Positions 49,962 to 58,728 of a DNA stretch of 64,000 nucleotides are shown here, piece by piece. The position numbers and the translations under genes were made by a program. How positions within the stretch are numbered: the first letter of the stretch is position 1; every line of letters begins with the position of its first letter. The notes beneath the pieces were generated by a model that saw nothing but the letters and a program-made list of their open reading frames with translations, had not been told where the DNA came from and did no database searches. Origin of the DNA: Marivita sp030148515 (GTDB taxonomy: Bacteria > Pseudomonadota > Alphaproteobacteria > Rhodobacterales > Rhodobacteraceae); contig NZ_CP180351.1 in assembly GCF_048006345.1 (NCBI RefSeq), forward strand, positions 2,604,001 to 2,668,000. Reading direction: 5' to 3'.

Positions 49962-50611
49962 CACTGGACGCGCTGGAGTCCTCTGCCCGGGCGGTCGGTC
50001 TGACCCTTCGCGGTGCGTTTCATCCAGTGCCAGAAGATGACGTTCCCACGGGCACGCAGACCCTTGTCCTGCTAGGCCCAGACGAACCCGCGTTCTGGAG
50101 TGTCTTTACAGCGTCGCCTGAGTACAACGACGGTCTGCCGCATCCGCTTGACCGGTGGTCGAAGCGGGTGACTGCTTCGATCGCAGCCGATCACGAGGCT
50201 ACGGCGATCTTTCCCTATGACGGGCCACCCTATGCGCCTTTTCTGCGTTGGGCTGAGCGGAGCGAAGCAAGCTGGCAGTCGCCGCTTGGATTGCTTGTTC
50301 ATAACTCGGCGGGTCTTTTCATCAGTTATCGGGCTGCCCTCGCTCTGCCGATGCGTCTGTCCCTGCCCGCCCGTGGCCAAAAACCCTGCCTATCGTGTGA
50401 CACACGCCCCTGCGAAACCGCCTGTCCGGTGGGCGCTCTTGCGCCGGGTCAGGAGTACAATGTCCCGGCGTGCATGGCGCATATTCGGTCACCCGATGGC
50501 GTGGCCTGCCGCGAGGGATGCATTGTGCGGCGGGTATGCCCGGTCTCTGAGCAGTTTGGCCGTCTGAGGGAACAATCCGCTTTCCACATGCGCGCCTTTT
50601 TGGGAGAGTGA
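49958..50611 (+). CDS. 4Fe-4S ferredoxin-like protein
   Basis: 217 residues from a GTG start that overlaps the argB stop. The C-terminal third has CLSCDTRPCETACPVGAL and a further CMAH...CREGCIVRRVC group, enough for one or two iron-sulfur clusters. The N-terminal part is a globular domain seen in ferredoxin-like proteins of alphaproteobacteria. There is no signal peptide. The function is unknown; it is distinct from QueG, which is longer. Confidence 0.75.
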   Translation: MTLDALESSARAVGLTLRGAFHPVPEDDVPTGTQTLVLLGPDEPAFWSVFTASPEYNDGLPHPLDRWSKRVTASIAADHEATAIFPYDGPPYAPFLRWAERSEASWQSPLGLLVHNSAGLFISYRAALALPMRLSLPARGQKPCLSCDTRPCETACPVGALAPGQEYNVPACMAHIRSPDGVACREGCIVRRVCPVSEQFGRLREQSAFHMRAFLGE

Positions 50612-50639
50612 CGCGCACTCAACGAAAGGCTTGGCGTTC

Positions 50640-51146
50640 GTGAAACGACTTATCCTCATGCGTCATGCCAAGTCTGACTGGTCTGCCTCGGGCGATGATC
50701 ACAGCCGACGCTTGAATGCGCGTGGTCGGGACAGCGCTCCGGCGATGGGGCGTTGGCTCAAGGAACACGGATGGTTGCCTGACGAGGTTCTGTGCTCGAC
50801 GGCGACGCGCACCCGCCAGACCCTTGCATTGCTGGGCCTGCCAGAGGTGCCAACCCGGTTCGAACGCGCGCTTTACCTTGCCGAGGCGGACGAGATCATC
50901 GAGACGCTGCGCAGCGCGACCGGGGACACGGTTCTGCTGCTGGCTCATAATTGCGGGATTGCGGAATGCGCAGAGGCGCTGGTCAACGTGCCACCGGATC
51001 ACCCGCGATTTGCCGACTATCCTACCTGTGCCACCAGCGTTATCCAGTTCGATGTTGCCGACTGGGCCGAGATCCGCGAAGGGACCGGAGGGTGCGTTGA
51101 CTTTGCAATTCCACGCGAGGTGATCGCGGCCGGGCATTCCGGCTGA
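50640..51146 (+). CDS. SixA-like histidine phosphatase
   Basis: About 168 residues from GTG 50640, which lies 10 bases after AAAGG; a TTG at 50631 is too close to that site. RHAKSDW is the catalytic RH motif, with LARGRDSA-like, CSTATRTRQT and LLLAHNCGI (second catalytic His) following. This is the short SixA-type branch that removes phosphate from phosphohistidine proteins or small molecules. Confidence 0.85.
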   Translation: MKRLILMRHAKSDWSASGDDHSRRLNARGRDSAPAMGRWLKEHGWLPDEVLCSTATRTRQTLALLGLPEVPTRFERALYLAEADEIIETLRSATGDTVLLLAHNCGIAECAEALVNVPPDHPRFADYPTCATSVIQFDVADWAEIREGTGGCVDFAIPREVIAAGHSG

Positions 51147-51163
51147 AAACGCCCAATTAAAAT

Positions 51164-51191
51164 CGCCCCGGACCGTGACCGGGGCGTTTTT
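51164..51191 (+). terminator. terminator after the histidine phosphatase gene
   Basis: CGCCCCGG and CCGGGGCG form an 8-bp stem with a 7-base loop, followed by five T residues on the + strand and preceded by A residues, so it can act in both directions between the convergent phosphatase and bztD genes. Confidence 0.88.
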
Positions 51192-51211
51192 GTTTTCCAT
51201 GATGCTGGCGG

Positions 51212-51985
51212 TCAGTGACCCAGAATCTGGCTCAGGAACAGTTTGGTCCGCTCGTTCTGCGGATTGTTGAAGAACTCTTCCGGTTCGTTCTGTTCCACGA
51301 TCTGACCCGCGTCCATGAAGATCACGCGGTTGGCGACCTGACGGGCAAAGCCCATCTCGTGGGTCACGCAGAGCATGGTCATGCCCTCTTCCGCCAGCTC
51401 TACCATCGTGTCGAGCACTTCCTTGATCATCTCTGGGTCGAGCGCAGAAGTGGGTTCGTCGAAGAGCATGATGCGCGGCCGCATGCAGAGCGACCGGGCA
51501 ATCGCCACACGCTGCTGCTGACCACCCGACAGTTGGCCGGGGTACTTGTTGGCCTGCTCGGGGATCTTGACCTTTTCAAGGAAGTGCATCGCGGTCTGTT
51601 CGGCCTCGCGCTTGGGGATCTTGCGCACCCAGATCGGCGCCAGAGTGCAGTTTTCGAGAATGGTCAGATGCGGGAACAGGTTGAAGTGCTGGAACACCAT
51701 CCCGACCTCAGAGCGGATCGTGTCGATGTTCTTGATGTCAGAGGACAGAAGGGTTCCGTCCACGGTGATCGAGCCCTTCTGGTGCTCTTCCAGCGCGTTG
51801 ATGCACCGGATCAGCGTCGACTTGCCCGAACCCGACGGACCGGCAATAACGATCCGTTCGCCACGGTAGACGGTCAGGTCGATGTCCCGCAGAACGTGGA
51901 ACGTCCCGTACCACTTGTTCATCTTCTGGATTTGAATTGCTACCTCGTCCGAGACAGCCATCGGTGCATTTGCAGTTTCAGCCAT
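51212..51985 (-). CDS. bztD: Glu/Gln/Asp/Asn ABC transporter ATP-binding protein
   Basis: 257 residues: Walker A GPSGSGKST, Q-loop FQHFNLFPHLT, signature LSGGQQQRVAIARSL, Walker B IMLFDEPTSALD and the switch VTHEMGF. This is the polar amino acid transporter type, closest to BztD/AapP. It is the last gene of the operon bztA-B-C-D, read on the minus strand. Confidence 0.92.
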   Translation of the reverse strand: MAETANAPMAVSDEVAIQIQKMNKWYGTFHVLRDIDLTVYRGERIVIAGPSGSGKSTLIRCINALEEHQKGSITVDGTLLSSDIKNIDTIRSEVGMVFQHFNLFPHLTILENCTLAPIWVRKIPKREAEQTAMHFLEKVKIPEQANKYPGQLSGGQQQRVAIARSLCMRPRIMLFDEPTSALDPEMIKEVLDTMVELAEEGMTMLCVTHEMGFARQVANRVIFMDAGQIVEQNEPEEFFNNPQNERTKLFLSQILGH

Positions 51986-52033
51986 GGATTGGCCTCCTGT
52001 TTTTTGCCCAGCCGCGTGCGCGGGTCGTGGGCC

Positions 52034-53329
52034 TTATCGGTGATCGGTGGCGAGTTGGCGCTCGAGCCACTGTGAATATTTCGAGATGCTGAAGCAGACG
52101 ATGAAGAACACGAAGACTGCAAAGCCCCAGAGTTCCCAATAGACGCCGTTCCATTCGGTGGACGCGAGGATCGGCCCGCGGATCATCCCCACGAGATCGA
52201 ACATCGAAATCACCGACACCAGCGTCGTGTCCTTGAACAGCCCCACCGCCACGTTCACGATGCCCGGGATCGAGATCTTGAGCGCTTGCGGAAGAATGAT
52301 CAGGCGCATCGACTGGGCGTAGTCGAGTCCCAGACTGTCTGCGGCTTCGTACTGACCGCGCGGCAGCGCTGCCAGACCACCCCGGATCACCTCGGCGATA
52401 TAAGCGGCCGAGAACATGGTGATCATGATGATCACACGCAGCACGAGGTCTATGTTCGAGCCCGGCGGGAAGAAGTAGGCCAGCACAACGTTTGCCACGA
52501 AAAGCAAGGTGATGAGCGGCACGCCCCGGATGAACTCGATGAAGATCACGCAGATCCACTTGATGATCGGCATGGAGGATTGGCGTCCCAATGCGAGCAT
52601 GATGCCCAGCGGCAAGGACAGCGACACGCAGACCGTGCCGAGGATCATGTTCAGCATGAAGCCGCCCAGATCACGCGACGGGATCGCCTGAAGGGCCATT
52701 ACGTCGGGCATGGATGCGGGGATGATGCCGCCGGCCCAGATAACGACCACGGTCGCGACCAGTCCCGCCAGCATGCCCATCGCAAAGCTTTGGCGTTCGA
52801 ACTGCTTGAACGCGAAATAGCCTGCAATCAGCCCGACCATCACCATCAAAGGCGTCAGCAAGGTGCCGCCCCAGATCAGCCAGAACGCAAGGAACGGATA
52901 GATGGCTGTGAACACCAAGAGCTGGCGCGGTGCCTTGGGATAAAGAACCGGCGCGATTGCGACGATCAGCAGAAAGAACGCCAGTGTCGGCCGCCAATAC
53001 GCCTCGGTCGGATAGGTGAACCCGAACAGAAGCTGGTTCCAGCGCTCTGTCAAAACCGAGAAACAGGCGCCCGTCATACCGTCGAGCATGTCGCGGCATT
53101 CAGCGAGCGAACTGGTGTTCCAGATACCATTGGCGAACCACGGCCATGTGCCAGAGACGATCACGTAGATGAAGTAGATCGACAGGATCGTCAGGATCGA
53201 ATTGAACCACCCTTTGAAGAGGTTTTCACGCACCCATTTGACCACCCCAGCCTCGGTGACGGGGGGCGGTTGTTCGGGCAGCATGGTTGTACGGACGAAG
53301 GCAACGGAATGAGCATGTGTATCTGACAT
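52034..53329 (-). CDS. bztC: Glu/Gln/Asp/Asn ABC transporter permease
   Basis: 431 residues, much longer than common amino acid permeases because of an N-terminal extension with extra membrane helices, a hallmark of BztC/AapM. The EAA-type loop YEAADSLGLDYAQSMRLIILPQAL is in the C-terminal half. It pairs with BztB to form the channel. It follows bztB after a single base. Confidence 0.92.
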   Translation of the reverse strand: MSDTHAHSVAFVRTTMLPEQPPPVTEAGVVKWVRENLFKGWFNSILTILSIYFIYVIVSGTWPWFANGIWNTSSLAECRDMLDGMTGACFSVLTERWNQLLFGFTYPTEAYWRPTLAFFLLIVAIAPVLYPKAPRQLLVFTAIYPFLAFWLIWGGTLLTPLMVMVGLIAGYFAFKQFERQSFAMGMLAGLVATVVVIWAGGIIPASMPDVMALQAIPSRDLGGFMLNMILGTVCVSLSLPLGIMLALGRQSSMPIIKWICVIFIEFIRGVPLITLLFVANVVLAYFFPPGSNIDLVLRVIIMITMFSAAYIAEVIRGGLAALPRGQYEAADSLGLDYAQSMRLIILPQALKISIPGIVNVAVGLFKDTTLVSVISMFDLVGMIRGPILASTEWNGVYWELWGFAVFVFFIVCFSISKYSQWLERQLATDHR

Positions 53330-53330
53330 C

Positions 53331-54545
53331 TCAGCGCTCCTTCAGCCTAACGGCATTGTTGTAGACGTTCATGATCGCCGAGATCGCAAGCGAAATGGCG
53401 AGATAGAACAGCATGAGCAGGAAGATCGCCTCGATCGCACGGCCTGTCTGGTTGAGCGTGATGCCCCCCAATGTGCCGGTCAGATCCATATATCCCACCG
53501 CAATCGCCAGAGACGAGTTCTTGGTCAGGTTCAGGTACTGAGAGATCAGCGGCGGAATGATCACGCGCAATGCTTGCGGCAGCACCACAAGGTTCATGAT
53601 CCGGCCCGGACGTAGACCCAGCGATGCCGCTGCTTCGGTCTGGCCCTTACTGACGGCAAGAATACCGGCACGGACGTTTTCCGCGATGAAGGCTGCGGTG
53701 TAGATCGACAGGGCGAACCAGAGCGCAATCAGGGAGTTGCGCATGAAAATGCCGCCCTGGAAGTTGAAGCCCTGCAGCGAAGGCAGATCCAGCGTGATCG
53801 GGCGCCCCATGATGAAGAACGCCAGGATGGCCGGAACGAAGAAGATGCCCACGGATGGCCAGAGTGTCGGGATCAGCTGGCCCCGGTCATAGAGCGCTTT
53901 CTTGGCGTAGTTGCGGAACGCAAAAATCCCGACGATTGATGCAAGGAAGACGGCAACGACAACACCGGAGCCGGGACCGAACACGGGGGCTGGAGCGTAG
54001 AACCCACGGCCTGTAAACGCGAATGCGCCAAACACCATGGAGGCGGTGGCGTCTTCGCCGCGGAAATCGCGCGGTTGCGGGAGAACGGCGATAAAGACCG
54101 CCATGATGATCAGAATCCAGATCAGAACCGGCACGTTCCGGAAAATCTCGACATAGATCGACATGAGTTGGCGCACGAGCCAGTTGTCGCTGAGCCTGAG
54201 AACCCCGACCGCAACACCGATCACCGTCGCCATGATACAGCCGAGGAACGCCACCAGCAGCGTGTTGAGCACGCCGACAACCGCAGCGCGCCAGTGGGTA
54301 GACTGGCTCGTATAGTCGATCAGGGTCTGGTTGATGTCATAGCCTGCCGGTTCACCTAGAAATTTGTAGGAGATGTTCAGACCTGCCGATTGCAGGTTGG
54401 CCAGCAGATTGTAGCCCAGATAGGCAAAGGCCAGAATGAGCAGGATCAGAGCGATGAATTGAAACGTATAGGACCGGTAACGCGTGTCGTTGATCAGCAT
54501 GGATAGCTGAAACGACCCCGACGGTGGGTCTGAAATCGTGGACAT
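53331..54545 (-). CDS. bztB: Glu/Gln/Asp/Asn ABC transporter permease
   Basis: 404 residues with multiple membrane helices and the loop QTEAAASLGLRPGRIMNLVVLPQAL. The long insertion between the first helices is typical of BztB/AapQ. It forms the transporter channel with BztC. Confidence 0.92.
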   Translation of the reverse strand: MSTISDPPSGSFQLSMLINDTRYRSYTFQFIALILLILAFAYLGYNLLANLQSAGLNISYKFLGEPAGYDINQTLIDYTSQSTHWRAAVVGVLNTLLVAFLGCIMATVIGVAVGVLRLSDNWLVRQLMSIYVEIFRNVPVLIWILIIMAVFIAVLPQPRDFRGEDATASMVFGAFAFTGRGFYAPAPVFGPGSGVVVAVFLASIVGIFAFRNYAKKALYDRGQLIPTLWPSVGIFFVPAILAFFIMGRPITLDLPSLQGFNFQGGIFMRNSLIALWFALSIYTAAFIAENVRAGILAVSKGQTEAAASLGLRPGRIMNLVVLPQALRVIIPPLISQYLNLTKNSSLAIAVGYMDLTGTLGGITLNQTGRAIEAIFLLMLFYLAISLAISAIMNVYNNAVRLKER

Positions 54546-54630
54546 TTTTTTATCCCTGGTTTTCCGGATTTTCCTGGCGGCGCTTGTCGCGCTCTGGTGC
54601 CTGATCCGAAGGCTTTTTTGTTTGATTTGA

Positions 54631-54660
54631 AAAAGGGCGCGAAGTTATTCGCGCCCTTTT
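54631..54660 (-). terminator. attenuator-like hairpin between bztA and bztB
   Basis: A perfect 13-bp stem (AAAAGGGCGCGAA with its inverse) and a 4-base loop directly after the bztA stop, with a U-rich 3' arm on the minus strand. It probably lets only part of the transcripts continue into bztBCD, giving more binding protein than membrane parts. Confidence 0.8.
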
Positions 54661-54674
54661 CCGTAGTCAGTGCT

Positions 54675-55694
54675 TTAGCGGAACGGCGGCGTGTAGAGCA
54701 GACCACCTTCGGTCCACAGCGCGTTCAGGCCGCGTGCCAGACCGATCGGCGTGTTCTCACCGATGTTCTTTTCAAACAGTTCACCGTAGTTGCCGCCTGC
54801 CATGATGGCCTTGACAGCCCAGTCAGCTTCGAGACCCAGCATCGCGCCAAGCGTGCCTTCGGTGCCAAGCAGACGGTTGATTTCCGGGTTGCTGCCCGGA
54901 GCCGACGCCAGTTCTGCCACGTTCGCGGACGTGATGCCGAGCTCTTCTGCCGCGATCAGTGCGTTCAGCGTCCAGCGGGCGATGTCACCCCACTGGTTGT
55001 CGCCGTGACGGACGAGCGGGCCAAGCGGCTCTTTCGAGATGATTTCCGGCAGGACCACGTGGTCACCCGGATTTTCGAACGCAGCACGTGTGGCAGCAAG
55101 GCCGGACGCGTCTGTCGTGTACACGTCGCAAGCACCTTCGAGGTAGAGCGGCTGTGCTTCAGCGTTGGTTTCGATCGGAACCGGCTCGTAGCTGATGTTG
55201 TTGGCGCGGAAGAAGTCCGCGAGGTTCAGCTCGGTTGTGGTGCCGGTCTGGATGCAGACGGTTGCGCCATCAAGTTCCTTGGCCGACGAGACGCCGAGCG
55301 CTTTCGGGACCATGAAGCCCTGACCGTCGTAGTAGTTGATGCCTACGAATTCGAAGCCAAGGTCGACGTCGCGCGAGAAAGTCCACGTGGTGTTGCGGGC
55401 CAGTAGATCAATCTCGCCGGATGCCAGCGCTGTAAAGCGGGTCTTGCCTGTCGTCGGTACGAATTCGACCGCGGTCGGATCGCCGAGAACGGCGGCAGCG
55501 ACGGCACGGCAGACGCCGACGTCAAAGCCTTCCCATTCGCCATTTGCATTCGGCGCTGCAAAACCGACGAGACCGGTCGTCACGCCGCAGTTCAGCTTGC
55601 CGCGTGCCTTAACGTCGTCAAGCGTGGCAGCAGACGCTACACCAGCTGAAAGGCCGGCAACGGTCATCGCGCCAAGAATTGCAATTTTTTTCAT
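54675..55694 (-). CDS. bztA: Glu/Gln/Asp/Asn ABC transporter substrate-binding protein
   Basis: 339 residues with a signal peptide (cleavage near ASA, about residue 22) and the type II binding-protein fold: LNCGVTTGLVGFAAPN, NGEWEGFDVGVCRAVAAA, VEFVPTTGKTRFTAL and NTTWTFSRD match BztA/AapJ. It captures acidic amino acids and their amides in the periplasm. Its message is followed by the hairpin at 54631-54660. Confidence 0.93.
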   Translation of the reverse strand: MKKIAILGAMTVAGLSAGVASAATLDDVKARGKLNCGVTTGLVGFAAPNANGEWEGFDVGVCRAVAAAVLGDPTAVEFVPTTGKTRFTALASGEIDLLARNTTWTFSRDVDLGFEFVGINYYDGQGFMVPKALGVSSAKELDGATVCIQTGTTTELNLADFFRANNISYEPVPIETNAEAQPLYLEGACDVYTTDASGLAATRAAFENPGDHVVLPEIISKEPLGPLVRHGDNQWGDIARWTLNALIAAEELGITSANVAELASAPGSNPEINRLLGTEGTLGAMLGLEADWAVKAIMAGGNYGELFEKNIGENTPIGLARGLNALWTEGGLLYTPPFR

Positions 55695-55874
55695 GTTTAC
55701 CTCTTCCTGTTAGCCCGTGCCTATCGGCACGGTTTCTGACGAACGCATTTAGCGCCCATACGACGAAAGTAGGGAACCCCCCACTCGCGATGGCATGGAT
55801 TTTGTGAGGATTCATCTGCGAAGGTCAAGGCGAATAGCCTATTTTTTGATCACAAAGCCGCAGTTTACCCAGCG

Positions 55875-56597
55875 TCAGCGAGGCGTTTGCTGATGCAACA
55901 ATCGCAGGAATTCGCTGGCGTGCAGAAACGCGGCCTTCTTATGTTGGGCCATCTCGGCGGCTTCTTCGTCTTCGCCCCATTGTTCCTGTTGCCAAATCTC
56001 GTCGACACGGGACGTTAGCCAAAGCTGTTCCGCAGGCATGAATTCGGCTTTTGCGGCAAACCCGATGACGAGCGATCCGCTGATCGCGACCAGATCGTGG
56101 AACGCGGCGAGTTCGAAAATATTCATCTCGTGCACGTTTTGACGAAGTTTGGACAGTGCAGCGGGGTCCTGAGATGCGTGCATGACACCGACTCGGGTCT
56201 CCAATCGCGCGCCCAGCACCGAGTCGGCCCAGTCCAGAAGCGGGTCCCATGAGGTGGACTGACGCGCGACAAGGTCGTCGGGAGCCTCTGCTCGGTAACA
56301 CAACAAGTCGCTGTCACCGTAGTCGGCCAGCATGTCTGCCACTTCTGCGTGCTGGATCGCCACTTTGTCGACGGCGGCATTTGCGGTTCGGGTAAAGGGC
56401 ATCGTCCGGGGGTCGATCCGGTCTTCCTGAGCGTCGAATTCCGCTGCAATGCTTTGGGCGATGGCAAGGCTTGGTACTGTCAGAACGGCCTTGGCCGGAG
56501 TGCGCACCGGGCGCCCATCCAGCAGGATACCAAAGCCATTCTCGGTCGCCTGCGTGTCCGCGGATTTCCAAAAGCGTTTCGGAGCCCATTCACTCAT
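55875..56597 (-). CDS. ATP12-family F1-ATPase assembly chaperone
   Basis: 240 residues. KRFWKSADTQ, GFGILLDGRPVRTPAKAVL, AEFDAQEDRIDPRTMPFTR and the DLLCYRAEAPDDLV region are diagnostic for ATP12 proteins, which help assemble the F1 alpha subunit in mitochondria and alphaproteobacteria. The start overlaps the end of the HAD gene (ATGA). No atp genes are in the window. Confidence 0.92.
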   Translation of the reverse strand: MSEWAPKRFWKSADTQATENGFGILLDGRPVRTPAKAVLTVPSLAIAQSIAAEFDAQEDRIDPRTMPFTRTANAAVDKVAIQHAEVADMLADYGDSDLLCYRAEAPDDLVARQSTSWDPLLDWADSVLGARLETRVGVMHASQDPAALSKLRQNVHEMNIFELAAFHDLVAISGSLVIGFAAKAEFMPAEQLWLTSRVDEIWQQEQWGEDEEAAEMAQHKKAAFLHASEFLRLLHQQTPR

Positions 56598-57277
56598 GCA
56601 AGGTCCTCGATCCAGGTTGCCAGTGCTGTCATCAATTCATCCGTGGTGTCCACGATCACGTCCGCATCCGCAAGGTATTCGGGGGGATGGTTGCCCCATG
56701 TGACGCCAATTGCATGGGTGCCCGCCGCCTTGGCCATCATCATGTCGTAGCTGGTGTCACCAATCATGACCGCATTTCGCGGCACAACGCCCGTATCGCC
56801 CAGCGCTGCAAAGAGCATGGACGGATGCGGTTTGGACGGGTGTGTGTCCGCGACTTGGGTCGATTGGAAATACCCCTCGAGCCCATGTTGTTCGATGATG
56901 CGATCAAGCCCCCGTCGCGACATGCCCGTGGCCGTCGCCATCAAGGTGAAATCGTCCGCGCGCAACTGATCCAAAACATCCCGGATGCCGGGAAAGAAGA
57001 TCGCTTTTGCCCCGTCGCCACCCGCCACATGCCGGGCGAAAGACGCAGATTTGTAACCGTCAGCAAGGGCCGCCTGAATGTGCAAAGGCTGGTCCGGCAC
57101 AAGCTGGGCCATCAGTTCGGGCAAGGACAACCCCACACCGTGCAGCACCGCGGCGCGTGTCGGTGGCGCGATGCCAAGCCCGGTGAAAGCGTCTTCCATC
57201 GCCTCGACGATATGGGCCCGACTGTCCACCAGCGTCCCATCCACATCAAACACCACGAGCCGCAGGGCTTCGGGCAT
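56594..57277 (-). CDS. HAD-superfamily hydrolase (phosphoglycolate phosphatase-like)
   Basis: 227 residues. VVFDVDGTLVDS carries the two catalytic aspartates, LMATATGMSR the motif II region and MIGDTSYDMMMA the metal-binding motif, with a helical cap between. The start is the ATG that overlaps the RluC stop (TAATG); the open frame runs further upstream inside rluC but that is not coding. The substrate is unknown; phosphoglycolate is the nearest guess. Confidence 0.85.
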   Translation of the reverse strand: MPEALRLVVFDVDGTLVDSRAHIVEAMEDAFTGLGIAPPTRAAVLHGVGLSLPELMAQLVPDQPLHIQAALADGYKSASFARHVAGGDGAKAIFFPGIRDVLDQLRADDFTLMATATGMSRRGLDRIIEQHGLEGYFQSTQVADTHPSKPHPSMLFAALGDTGVVPRNAVMIGDTSYDMMMAKAAGTHAIGVTWGNHPPEYLADADVIVDTTDELMTALATWIEDLA

Positions 57278-58320
57278 TATTCCATTTCCTCGAACGGATC
57301 GGCCGGCACATCGCGCGGATCCCATTGGAGGAATTCCCACGTGCGTTCCATATGCTCGGGCAGCGGAGCGGTGATCGTCAGTTTCGCGCCAGTGACAGGG
57401 TGTTTGATCGTGATGGACCGGGCGTGCAGATGTAGCTTTCGGCTGATCCCGCCGCCCAGCATTGCGCCCCAGCCATCGCCAAGGTTTTCCTGACCGGAAC
57501 CGCCGTATTTGCCGTCCCCAATGATCGGATGCCCAAGCTCGGCCATATGTGCGCGCAATTGGTGGGTCCGCCCGGTGATTGGCACCATCGCAACCCATGC
57601 CGCGCGTTTCGCCAATGCACTGAGCACGGCGTAATCCGTTGTGGCGTGTTTCGCGCCTTCGGTGGTGGCGACATCCTTGGGATGAACCGCCCGCATTTTC
57701 TCGTTTTCACCGCCTGCACCATGGCCCGGTGCCTTGACCAGCCCGAACTTGATCGTGCCCATCTGCGGAAACGGAACACCTGCCACAGCAGCCCAATAGA
57801 TCTTGCGGGTCTCGCGCGCCCGAAACGCCTCGGTCAGCGCCCCAGCGACGGCCCGTGTCCGGGCCAGCAGCAGAACACCCGAGGTGTCCTTGTCAAGGCG
57901 ATGCACGAGCCGGGGCTTTTCGTCAAACCCAAAGGTCAGCGCCTCGGCGAGCCCGTCGACATGGCGGGTTTGCTTGCTTCCGCCCTGTGTCGGCAGACCC
58001 GGCGGCTTGTTCAACGCGATGATCTGGTCATCTTTGTAGAGGACCAGCGACTTCATCATCGCGGCATCTTTGTCGGACACGGTTGGCTTGGGACGCGACT
58101 CCACCTCGCCGGGCGTTGGAAGTGGCGGGATGCGCACCTCTTGCCCGGTGGAAAGACGCGTGTTGGCCTTCACGCGGCCGCCGTCGACACGGACTTCTCC
58201 TTTGCGGCACATCTTCTCGATCCGGCCCTGCGCGAGATGGGGGAACAGCCGTTTCAGCCAGCGGTCAAGGCGCTGATCGGTATCTCCCGGCCCGACAGTG
58301 ATGATCTGAACTTGGCTCAT
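57277..58320 (-). CDS. rluC: RluA/RluC-family 23S rRNA pseudouridine synthase
   Basis: 347 residues. An N-terminal S4 RNA-binding domain (QRLDRWLKRLFPHLAQGRIE) precedes the catalytic domain with HRLDKDTSGVLLLAR, where the aspartate is the nucleophile, and GRTHQLRAHM. It converts uridines in 23S rRNA. It overlaps crcB upstream and the HAD gene downstream. Confidence 0.9.
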   Translation of the reverse strand: MSQVQIITVGPGDTDQRLDRWLKRLFPHLAQGRIEKMCRKGEVRVDGGRVKANTRLSTGQEVRIPPLPTPGEVESRPKPTVSDKDAAMMKSLVLYKDDQIIALNKPPGLPTQGGSKQTRHVDGLAEALTFGFDEKPRLVHRLDKDTSGVLLLARTRAVAGALTEAFRARETRKIYWAAVAGVPFPQMGTIKFGLVKAPGHGAGGENEKMRAVHPKDVATTEGAKHATTDYAVLSALAKRAAWVAMVPITGRTHQLRAHMAELGHPIIGDGKYGGSGQENLGDGWGAMLGGGISRKLHLHARSITIKHPVTGAKLTITAPLPEHMERTWEFLQWDPRDVPADPFEEME

Positions 58321-58697
58321 GCAAAGATACTCCGCGCCAGAAAGAGGCCCAGCGCCAAACCGCCAACCGACAGTGCAACGGACAGGACGACATACAGCAT
58401 CGCTGACCCGGCCTGGCCCCGTTCGATGAGTGTCATGGTTTCGAGCGAGAAGGCAGAAAACGTTGTGAACCCACCCAATACGCCGGTCATCACGAAGGGC
58501 GACAGATGCGTTAGGCCACGATGGGTGGCCGCAACGACAAACACCCCCATGAGAAACGATCCCAGGATGTTCACCGTCAGGATCGCTATCGGGAAATCAC
58601 CTTGGCCAACAAGGCGCAAAAGACCGACCCCAGTCAGATACCGGAGAGAGGCGCCGATGGCGCCGCCTAAGGCCACGAGGGATAGGGTTGTCAACAT
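58317..58697 (-). CDS. crcB: fluoride exporter CrcB/Fluc
   Basis: 126 residues with four membrane helices. The family motif GVLGGFTTFSAFSLE with the phenylalanine box and the RYLTG segment are present. It exports fluoride as a dual-topology dimer. Only 31 bases separate it from the upstream gene, leaving no room for a fluoride riboswitch. Confidence 0.92.
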   Translation of the reverse strand: MLTTLSLVALGGAIGASLRYLTGVGLLRLVGQGDFPIAILTVNILGSFLMGVFVVAATHRGLTHLSPFVMTGVLGGFTTFSAFSLETMTLIERGQAGSAMLYVVLSVALSVGGLALGLFLARSIFA

Positions 58698-58728
58698 GCG
58701 CGGTCTGTCGCGTGTAGAGCCAGAAGAG

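Noticed and set aside
58698..58728. Fluoride riboswitch before crcB
   Set aside because: Only 31 bases separate crcB from the upstream gene and no riboswitch-like structure is visible.
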